A DNA stretch of 54,989 nt from Alphaproteobacteria bacterium (GTDB lineage Bacteria; Pseudomonadota; Alphaproteobacteria; Elsterales; Elsteraceae): positions 1 through 54,989 of the forward strand of contig JAAFIC010000011.1 in the NCBI GenBank assembly GCA_013298565.1, read 5' to 3'. Made by a program: the position numbers and the translations under genes. Below are positions 48,747 to 54,989 of this stretch, one piece after another. The notes below the pieces were generated by a model. The model did no database searches. It saw nothing but the letters and a program-made list of their open reading frames with translations, and was not told the origin of the DNA. Every line of letters begins with the position of its first letter. Within the stretch, counting starts at the first letter, position 1.

Positions 48747-51700
48747 ATGCCGAAACGTACCGATATTTCCTCCATTCTCATCATCGGCGCGGGGCCGATT
48801 GTTATCGGCCAAGCCTGCGAGTTCGATTACTCCGGCGCGCAAGCGGTAAAAGCGCTCCGGGCGGAAGGCTATCGGGTTATTCTGGTCAACTCCAATCCGG
48901 CAACGATCATGACTGACCCGGATTTAGCCGACGCTACCTACATTGAACCAATCACGCCGGATTTCGTGGCGCGCGTGATCGAAGCCGAACGGCCCGATGC
49001 GCTGCTGCCAACAATGGGCGGACAAACGGCGCTAAACTGCGCGCTGGCGCTTGATGCCAACGGCACGCTTGCAAAGTATGGCGTAGAACTCATCGGTGCC
49101 AAGCGCGAGGCCATCGAAATGGCCGAGGACCGGCTGTTGTTCCGCGAGGCAATGGAGCGTATTGGCCTTGAAAGCCCACGTAGCCATTTTGTGCAGTCGC
49201 TGGAAGACGGACGCAAAGCCGTGGCCGACGTTGGCCTGCCCGCTATCATCCGCCCGTCTTTCACTTTGGGCGGCCAAGGCGGCGGTATTGCCTACAATAT
49301 GGAAGAGTTCGAGGCGATTGTCGCGGGTGGGATCAAGCTGTCGCCCGTCGGCTCGGTTCTGGTCGAAGAATCAGTGCTGGGCTGGAAAGAGTATGAGATG
49401 GAAGTCGTGCGCGACCACGCCGACAATTGCATTATTGTCTGCTCTATCGAAAATATCGACCCGATGGGCGTTCATACCGGCGACAGCATTACCGTCGCCC
49501 CGGCCCTGACGCTGACCGACAAAGAATATCAGATCATGCGCGACGCCTCGATTGCGGTGTTGCGCGAAATCGGCGTCGATACCGGCGGCTCGAACGTGCA
49601 GTTCGCCGTGAACCCGGAAGACGGGCGCATGGTGGTCATCGAAATGAACCCGCGCGTTAGCCGCTCCTCGGCGCTGGCCTCCAAGGCCACCGGCTTCCCC
49701 ATCGCCAAAATCGCGGCCAAGCTCGCCGTGGGCTATACGCTGGACGAGCTGAAGAACGACATCACCAAAGTCACCCCGGCCAGCTTCGAGCCGACGATTG
49801 ACTATATCGTCACTAAAATTCCGCGTTTCACCTTTGAAAAATTCCCCGGTGCCAGCACCACGCTCACCACGTCGATGAAATCAGTCGGCGAGGTTATGGC
49901 GATTGGCCGCACCTTTGCCGAGAGCTTTCAGAAGGCCCTGCGCGGTCTTGAAACCGGCCTATCGGGCCTTGATGACATCGCTATCGACGGCTCGATGCGC
50001 GCCGCCCTGTCGGTGCCGACGCCCGACCGTATCCGTATTATCGGCCAAGCCTTGCGGGGCGGCATGAGCGTTGAGGAAGTGCATACTGCAACCAAGGTGG
50101 ACCCGTGGTTCCTGCGCCAGATCGCTGATCTTATCGCCGAGGAAGCCGCGATTAAAGCCAATGGCCTGCCGCGCGACCGCCGGGGGCTGCACCGGCTGAA
50201 GGCGCTCGGTTTCTCCGATGCGCGCCTTGCCAAGCTCACCTTGCAAAACGAGGCCGATGTGTCGGCCCACCGTGCCGCTCTCGGTGTCCAGCCGGTATTT
50301 AAGCGCATTGATACTTGCGCGGGAGAGTTTGCCTCCGACACGCCCTATATGTATTCGACGTATGAGGGCAATGGCGTCGATCCTGCCGAATGCGAATCCG
50401 ACCCCACCACGGCGAAGAAGGTGATGATCCTCGGCGGCGGCCCCAACCGCATCGGCCAGGGTATCGAGTTCGACTATTGCTGCGTCCACGCCGCCTATGC
50501 GCTGAAGGATGCCGGGTTCGAGACCATTATGGTCAACTGCAACCCGGAAACGGTTTCGACCGATTACGACACTTCGGATCGGCTTTATTTCGAGCCGTTG
50601 ACCGGGGAAGACGTGATAGCGATTGCCCGGCGCGAACAGAGCAAAGGCACTCTGCTAGGGGCCATTGTGCAGTTCGGCGGGCAAACACCGCTGAAGCTGG
50701 CAGCGGCGCTGGAAGCCGCTGGGATTCCCATTCTCGGAACCTCCCCCGATGCCATTGATCTGGCGGAAGACCGCGAACGCTTCCAAGCGCTGCTGCACAA
50801 CCTCGGCCTGCGCCAGCCGAAAAACGGCACCGCGCGCTCGGCGCTTGAGGCGGAAAAGGTTGCAGAGCAGGTCGGCTATCCCGTCGTCATTCGCCCCTCC
50901 TACGTACTTGGCGGGCGGGCAATGGAAATCGTTCATGACGTTGAAGGTCTGCGCCGCTACGTGACCACCGCCGTGCAGGTTTCCGGCACGACACCCGTGT
51001 TGATCGACAGCTATCTGCGCGACGCCATCGAAGTGGATGTCGATGCTGTTTCGGACGGTACAGACGTGCTGGTTGCAGGCATTATGGAGCATATTGAAGA
51101 AGCGGGAATTCATTCCGGCGATAGCGCCTGCGCGCTGCCGCCTTATTCGCTGACCCCGGCGATTATAGATGAAATCCACGCCCAGACCGTGCAACTCGCC
51201 CGCGCCCTTAACGTCGTTGGCCTGATGAACGTGCAGTTCGCGGTGAAAGACCAAACGGTCTATATTCTCGAAGTGAACCCGCGCGCCAGCCGCACGGTGC
51301 CGTTCGTTGCCAAAGCCACGGGCCGCCCGATTGCCAAAATGGCCGCGCGGATTATGGCGGGCGAGGCGCTGGCCAGCTTCCCGCCGCCCCCCGCGCATGG
51401 GCAGCATGTGGCCGTGAAAGAAGCCGTGTTCCCCTTCAACCGCTTCCCTGGTGTCGATACGATCTTGGGGCCGGAGATGAAATCGACCGGCGAGGTCATG
51501 GGCCTCGATATGGACTTTGGCCGCGCCTTTGCCAAAGCCCAAGCTGCCGCAGGCGTGCATCTACCGATTGCAGGAGCCTGCTTCATCTCGGTGAAGGAAA
51601 GCGATAAGGGGGCGATGGTGCCCCTCGCCCGCACACTCGCCACAATGGGCTTCCGGGTGGTCGCTACGCGCGGCACGGGGGCGTACCTGAAGGAACATGG

Positions 51701-51968
51701 CATCGAGGTGCACCTAGTCAATAAAGTCACCGAAGGCCGCCCGGACGTGACCGACCTGATGCGCTCCGGCGAAATCCAACTCGTCATCAATACTGCCGAA
51801 GGCAAAATTGCGATTGCCGACAGCTTCTCCCTCCGCCGCACTGCGCTGACCGCCGGGATCGCTTATATGACCACCGTAGCAGGCGCCCGTGCCGCAGTGC
51901 GGGCGATTGAAGCCTTGCGCGGCGAAACGCTGGGCGTGCGGCCCTTGCAGGCGTATTTCACGAAGTGA
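48747..51968 (+). CDS. carB: Carbamoyl-phosphate synthase, large subunit
   Basis: A 1073-residue synthetase with two ATP-grasp halves: [20 protein letters not shown] and [20 protein letters not shown] start the two duplicated parts. The carboxyphosphate half has [10 protein letters not shown], the carbamoyl phosphate half [12 protein letters not shown]. The C-terminal MGS-like allosteric domain follows ([18 protein letters not shown]). Full length, with all halves intact. It uses ammonia tunnelled from CarA. With argG in the same window, both nitrogen-entry steps to arginine are close, but they are not in one operon. Confidence 0.96.
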   Translation: MPKRTDISSILIIGAGPIVIGQACEFDYSGAQAVKALRAEGYRVILVNSNPATIMTDPDLADATYIEPITPDFVARVIEAERPDALLPTMGGQTALNCALALDANGTLAKYGVELIGAKREAIEMAEDRLLFREAMERIGLESPRSHFVQSLEDGRKAVADVGLPAIIRPSFTLGGQGGGIAYNMEEFEAIVAGGIKLSPVGSVLVEESVLGWKEYEMEVVRDHADNCIIVCSIENIDPMGVHTGDSITVAPALTLTDKEYQIMRDASIAVLREIGVDTGGSNVQFAVNPEDGRMVVIEMNPRVSRSSALASKATGFPIAKIAAKLAVGYTLDELKNDITKVTPASFEPTIDYIVTKIPRFTFEKFPGASTTLTTSMKSVGEVMAIGRTFAESFQKALRGLETGLSGLDDIAIDGSMRAALSVPTPDRIRIIGQALRGGMSVEEVHTATKVDPWFLRQIADLIAEEAAIKANGLPRDRRGLHRLKALGFSDARLAKLTLQNEADVSAHRAALGVQPVFKRIDTCAGEFASDTPYMYSTYEGNGVDPAECESDPTTAKKVMILGGGPNRIGQGIEFDYCCVHAAYALKDAGFETIMVNCNPETVSTDYDTSDRLYFEPLTGEDVIAIARREQSKGTLLGAIVQFGGQTPLKLAAALEAAGIPILGTSPDAIDLAEDRERFQALLHNLGLRQPKNGTARSALEAEKVAEQVGYPVVIRPSYVLGGRAMEIVHDVEGLRRYVTTAVQVSGTTPVLIDSYLRDAIEVDVDAVSDGTDVLVAGIMEHIEEAGIHSGDSACALPPYSLTPAIIDEIHAQTVQLARALNVVGLMNVQFAVKDQTVYILEVNPRASRTVPFVAKATGRPIAKMAARIMAGEALASFPPPPAHGQHVAVKEAVFPFNRFPGVDTILGPEMKSTGEVMGLDMDFGRAFAKAQAAAGVHLPIAGACFISVKESDKGAMVPLARTLATMGFRVVATRGTGAYLKEHGIEVHLVNKVTEGRPDVTDLMRSGEIQLVINTAEGKIAIADSFSLRRTALTAGIAYMTTVAGARAAVRAIEALRGETLGVRPLQAYFTK

Positions 51969-52068
51969 GGCTCAGATAACGTAAATTCTCTATAAGGAGA
52001 ATATTTATAAGTCGATCCACTTGAGCGATTGCCGTGTATTTAAGTAATCGGCAATCGCCTTAAGCGTC

Positions 52069-52638
52069 TTATTCAGCCCGAAGTTTTCCGCCGAGGAGAA
52101 AGAAAAGGCAAATCGCGTGCTTAAGATTCTTATCATTTGCATTTTTCCAAGCGTCAATAGAAATTTTCACCTGTTTCAGTAATACTCGAGCATCTTTTAG
52201 AGTTAATTTCTGACTGAGATTGTAATCAGCATCGTGCCGTTTCTTCTGCGCGTCAATGATTGCAAACATCAAATCTAAAACGAAACTTGGTAAAGTTAGA
52301 GATTTTTCTGTAAAATTTGCATCAAGAAATTTCATGAGGTTATCATCATCAGGAGATTTAAAAGTCTTTCTTAATTTATTTGCAGCTTCTTTTATCTGAA
52401 AATGAGCTATATTTCTGATAAAAATTTGACGGCGCAATCTAAGATTACTGCCACTTCCAACAATCTTTTCACCAATTTCCAGAAGCACAAAATGAAATAG
52501 AGCATAATAAGTATCGGAAATAGCTCTTCTGATATGCGCCTCAGCAGGGCGACCTCGTCCTCTAACTTTTTTAGAGGGTGAATTTTTAGCTAACGAATTT
52601 TCAGCTTTTTTTAACAATTCTATGTAGTATTGCGCCAT
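52069..52638 (-). CDS. HEPN-like domain protein
   Basis: A 189-residue helical protein. The segment AHIRRAISDTYYALFHFVLL and the later KKRHDADYNLSQKLTLKDAR are the usual landmarks of HEPN-type helical bundles seen in toxins and nucleotidyltransferase partners. A strict R-x4-6-H RNase motif is not obvious; RHDADY may be a variant. The DNA is clearly more AT-rich than carB or the transporter genes. It follows the small partner gene by 3 bases. A toxin or defence role is an inference. Confidence 0.55.
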   Translation of the reverse strand: MAQYYIELLKKAENSLAKNSPSKKVRGRGRPAEAHIRRAISDTYYALFHFVLLEIGEKIVGSGSNLRLRRQIFIRNIAHFQIKEAANKLRKTFKSPDDDNLMKFLDANFTEKSLTLPSFVLDLMFAIIDAQKKRHDADYNLSQKLTLKDARVLLKQVKISIDAWKNANDKNLKHAICLFFLLGGKLRAE

Positions 52639-52641
52639 TCA

Positions 52642-52905
52642 TTAATCCTCGTCGCTATCAAAGCGAATACTAGGGTACCGATCATCTATTTGCAATATTA
52701 GACGAACAGAGTTTTTCATAAAAGGTAGAGCCTTTTCCTCAAAACCTTCTATATCTTCCCCAAGATTTACATTAATCATTAAAAAATCTTCACCATCCTC
52801 ATCTTTTCGATTATAAAGTTCGATTTTTCTTACACTACTATTTAAAGAGCTTTTTTCAAGCTCATCTCGAAGGATTTCCTTAATTTTCTCGTCAGTCGCA
52901 ATCAT
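52642..52905 (-). CDS. Small partner of the HEPN-like protein
   Basis: An 87-residue acidic protein starting MIATDEKIKEILRDELEKSS, with a beta segment (RKIELYNRKDEDGEDFLMIN) and the end DDRYPSIRFDSDED. The ATG at 52905 is preferred to the TTG at 52998. A small acidic gene just ahead of a HEPN-like gene is the layout of an antitoxin-toxin pair. Family not recognised. Confidence 0.5.
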   Translation of the reverse strand: MIATDEKIKEILRDELEKSSLNSSVRKIELYNRKDEDGEDFLMINVNLGEDIEGFEEKALPFMKNSVRLILQIDDRYPSIRFDSDED

Positions 52906-52990
52906 TTGTGTCTGCCAATTAGAATTTTGGTATGACCAAAAATTATGAGTATTCAAACATAAAGTCAAGATACAACCCCCAATTAAAGGC

Positions 52991-53020
52991 TTGCTCAACG
53001 AACGAACGTTACACTATAAC
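52991..53020 (+). promoter_or_regulatory. Candidate promoter with Zur-like operator for the metal transporter
   Basis: TTGCTC, an 18-base spacer, then TATAAC, 7 bases before the small ORF. The -10 box is inside GTTACACTATAAC, a GTTA-n5-TAAC inverted repeat resembling half of alphaproteobacterial Zur boxes (GTTATA-n-TATAAC type). Zinc-dependent repression is plausible; evidence is one imperfect palindrome. Confidence 0.4.
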
Positions 53021-53026
53021 ATCTCT

Positions 53027-53155
53027 ATGTCTCACTCCACCCCTCCCCTCAGTCCCTTCGCTTGGGGCCTACTCCCCCGTCTCGCCTGCGTCGCGGGAGT
53101 GCTGTTGCTAATGTGGGGCGCGGTTGCGTGGGCGTTGGTGGAGGGGGTGGAATGA
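53027..53155 (+). CDS. 42-aa single-span membrane protein ahead of the metal transporter
   Basis: Starts MSHSTPPLSPFAWGLLPRLA, followed by one hydrophobic helix (CVAGVLLLMWGAVAWALV) and the end EGVE. Its TGA overlaps the ATG of the ATPase gene (ATGA), so it is translationally coupled. Not recognised. It may be a small subunit or regulator of the transporter. The plus-strand open frame from 53062 reads through part of it in another frame. Confidence 0.55.
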   Translation: MSHSTPPLSPFAWGLLPRLACVAGVLLLMWGAVAWALVEGVE

Positions 53156-53886
53156 TCCGGCTTGATAATCTCACCCTCACGTATGACCGCCACCCTGCGG
53201 TGCACCATCTGTCCGGTCAGTTCCGGTCGGGCAGCTTGACCGCGATTGTGGGGCCGAATGGCGCGGGGAAATCGACGCTGTTGAAGGCGATTGCCGGGCT
53301 GCTGGCCCCATCGTCCGGCAAAGTCGAGCGTAGTAGCCTGAAGAAGGGCGACATCGCCTACCTGCCGCAACAGGCGGAGATTGATCGCAGTTTCCCGCTG
53401 TCGGTGTTCGATATGGTGCTGATGGGGCGCTGGAAGCATATTGGCAGCTTCGGCGGGGCGCGGAAAGAAGACCTTCACGCGGCCAGCCAAGCGCTTGAAG
53501 CCGTGGGCCTCGCCGGGTTCGAGCGCCGAATGCTCAATCAGCTTTCCGCCGGGCAAATGCAGCGCGTGCTGTTCGCGCGCCTAATGGTGCAAGATGCCGC
53601 CGTGATCTTGCTGGATGAGCCGTTCAATGCAATTGACGCGCGCACCACGGCCGATCTGCTGACGTTGGTAACACGCTGGCATTCGGAAAGCCGTACCGTG
53701 ATTGCCGTGCTGCACGATTACGAGCAGGTCCGCAGTCGCTTCCCGGAAACGCTGCTGATGGCGCGGGAATGCCTTGCCTGGGGCAAAACGGAGAGCGTGC
53801 TGACCCCTGCCAATCTGCTGAAAGCCCGCGCCCGGTCCGAAGCCTGGGACGAAGATTCGCCCCACTGCCATCAAGCCGTGGCCTGA
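53152..53886 (+). CDS. znuC: Zinc/manganese-type ABC transporter ATPase
   Basis: A 244-residue ATPase. Walker A is GPNGAGKSTLL, the Q-loop region AYLPQQAEI, signature NQLSAGQMQRVLFAR, Walker B VILLDEPFNAID, and the switch His AVLHDYEQV. The family is that of ZnuC/MntB-type importers. The start ATG 53152 overlaps the small ORF stop. Zinc as substrate is suggested by the Zur-like site only; manganese is possible. Confidence 0.85.
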   Translation: MIRLDNLTLTYDRHPAVHHLSGQFRSGSLTAIVGPNGAGKSTLLKAIAGLLAPSSGKVERSSLKKGDIAYLPQQAEIDRSFPLSVFDMVLMGRWKHIGSFGGARKEDLHAASQALEAVGLAGFERRMLNQLSAGQMQRVLFARLMVQDAAVILLDEPFNAIDARTTADLLTLVTRWHSESRTVIAVLHDYEQVRSRFPETLLMARECLAWGKTESVLTPANLLKARARSEAWDEDSPHCHQAVA

Positions 53887-53907
53887 TCCAGTTCGGGGCG
53901 TTTTTCG

Positions 53908-54786
53908 ATGCTAGAGACTCTTTGGGCGATCTTCTTTGCCCCTTTCACTGAATTTGCCTTCATGCGCCGCGCGCTGGTAGCCTGTATCGCCCTAAGCCTC
54001 GGGTGTGGGCCGATGGGCACTTTGCTGATCTTGCGGCGCATGGCCTTGGTGGGCGACGCCATGAGCCACGCAGTGTTGCCGGGCGCGGCCATTGGCTTTC
54101 TCGTCGCGGGACTGTCGCTTTGGGCGATGGGGCTTGGCGGGTTTATTGCCGGGCTGGCGGTTGCCTTGCTCGCAGGGCTGGTCTCCCGGATCACGCCATT
54201 GCGGGAAGATGCTAGCTTTGCCGCCTTCTACCTGATCTCGCTGGCGGCAGGCGTGATGATTGTCTCGACGCGGGGCAGCAATGTCGATCTCATTCATGTG
54301 CTGTTCGGCACGATTTTGGCGGTCGATGGCCCGTCCCTCTTGCTGGTTGCGGGGATCACGAGCGTTACCTTGCTAACGCTCGCCGCAATCTACCGCCCCC
54401 TGGTGATCGAGTGTCTCGATCCTGGCTTTTTCCGCGCTTTAGGCGCACCGGGGGCTTTCTATCACCTCAGTTTCCTCGTGCTCGTGGTCCTGAACCTCGT
54501 CGCGGGTTTTCAAGCGTTAGGCACGCTGATGGCGGTGGGGATGATGATGCTGCCCGCAGCCGCCGCGCGCTTTTGGGCGCAGCAGTTGTGGAGCCTGTCG
54601 GCAGTGGCGGCGGGTATTGGCATCCTCTCCGGCTTCGGTGGGCTGATCCTGTCCTACCACCTCGATCTGCCGTCCGGCCCGGCGATTATTTTGACGGCGG
54701 GGGGATTCTACAGCGCCTCGCTCATTCTCGGTACGCACCAAGGGCTGTTGCGCCGCTGGCTGCCAGAACGGCATTTAGCCGGGTAA
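53908..54786 (+). CDS. znuB: Zinc/manganese-type ABC transporter permease (ABC-3)
   Basis: A 292-residue permease with about eight membrane helices. The ABC-3 signature DAMSHAVLPGAAIGFLVAG is near the start, and GFQALGTLMAVGMMMLPAAAARFWA near the end. It starts 21 bases after the ATPase gene. The metal-binding protein gene is not in the window and may follow further right. Confidence 0.88.
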   Translation: MLETLWAIFFAPFTEFAFMRRALVACIALSLGCGPMGTLLILRRMALVGDAMSHAVLPGAAIGFLVAGLSLWAMGLGGFIAGLAVALLAGLVSRITPLREDASFAAFYLISLAAGVMIVSTRGSNVDLIHVLFGTILAVDGPSLLLVAGITSVTLLTLAAIYRPLVIECLDPGFFRALGAPGAFYHLSFLVLVVLNLVAGFQALGTLMAVGMMMLPAAAARFWAQQLWSLSAVAAGIGILSGFGGLILSYHLDLPSGPAIILTAGGFYSASLILGTHQGLLRRWLPERHLAG

Positions 54787-54989
54787 GCTGAGGGGTAACG
54801 CGTCAGCGTGCGTCAATTCTCATGACGCAACGCGGCGTGAAGGTCAGGATTGCTGGCGCAAACTTAGAAACAGCCTGCGACTGATAGACCGTTAACCGAA
54901 TTTAAGCAAACGCGATTTCTGTTGAAACTTTTGAACTCTGATTTTATTTTTATTTATATATTTCAATAGGATAAACCTGCATCGCTTGC
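54787..54989. other. Gene-free right edge
   Basis: 203 bases after the permease stop. The first part is GC-rich, and the last 60 bases are very AT-rich (TTTTATTTTTATTTATATAT). This looks like an intergenic or promoter region; no ORF, hairpin terminator or RNA is recognised. Confidence 0.4.

Noticed and set aside
50655-51560. 301-codon ORF antisense to carB
   Set aside because: No start site signal and no recognisable protein; shadow of the conserved carB coding sequence.
54833-54900. Short ORF after the permease gene
   Set aside because: Only about 20 codons, no ribosome binding site and no recognisable features.

Overview
The window looks like chromosome of a free-living alphaproteobacterium, probably of the Rhodospirillales type. 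The evidence is moderately high GC, the gatB/yqeY-domain gene - dnaG - rpoD block next to carAB, a DUF1800/DUF1501 pair, and Tat and Sec exported proteins. No species can be named from the sequence alone.

Layout. 1-3.2 kb: host genes gor (cut by the window edge), gabD and a DUF3108 protein. 3.4-3.8 kb: two tandem small paralogues of unknown function. 3.97-33.1 kb plus 36.3-37.7 kb: a contractile-tailed phage particle module on the minus strand. It has terminase large subunit, HK97-type portal, fused prohead protease/major capsid, head-tail connectors, sheath, tube, tape measure, Mu-type baseplate (gpN, gpP, gp45-gp48), four tail-fibre-type genes, and a lysis cassette with a 56-aa holin-like protein. 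I see no integrase, repressor, replication gene or small terminase. Host genes argG and an isochorismatase-family hydrolase lie between terminase and portal. This suggests a long-resident, domesticated element (gene transfer agent, killer particle or decayed prophage) rather than an ordinary prophage.

The most unusual part is 12-24 kb. Two AT-rich cargo cassettes interrupt the tail operon. Each has duplicated membrane or periplasmic proteins followed by a large protein without a signal peptide. In each, the start codon of the large protein (and in one its ribosome binding site) lies inside the 3' end of the upstream gene, within codons for a shared G-x-Y-D motif. One large protein has a lysozyme-like N-terminus (E-S-G ... 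GLVQ). Remnants of lost copies remain: a 49-residue truncated N-terminus, a frameshifted membrane-protein copy, and an orphan ribosome binding site plus 8-codon minigene. I read these as tail-delivered effector/immunity cassettes. Three paralogous tail-assembly-chaperone genes, each with a CCCTTTY slip site at codons 79-81 for -1 frameshifting into a GpE-like extension, sit at the head of these cassettes.

Right of the particle genes (38-55 kb) are host genes: a solute-binding protein, a hypothetical protein, DUF1800/DUF1501, a tRNA with CAU anticodon, rpoD, dnaG, the GatB/YqeY-domain protein, carA-carB, a HEPN-like two-gene module in AT-rich DNA, and a zinc/manganese-type ABC transporter (ATPase and permease) led by a 42-aa membrane protein. 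A structured repeat (four copies, at 18.4, 28.0, 31.6 and 46.7 kb) always lies 13-43 bases upstream of a start codon. Intrinsic terminators lie directly in front of many late genes.
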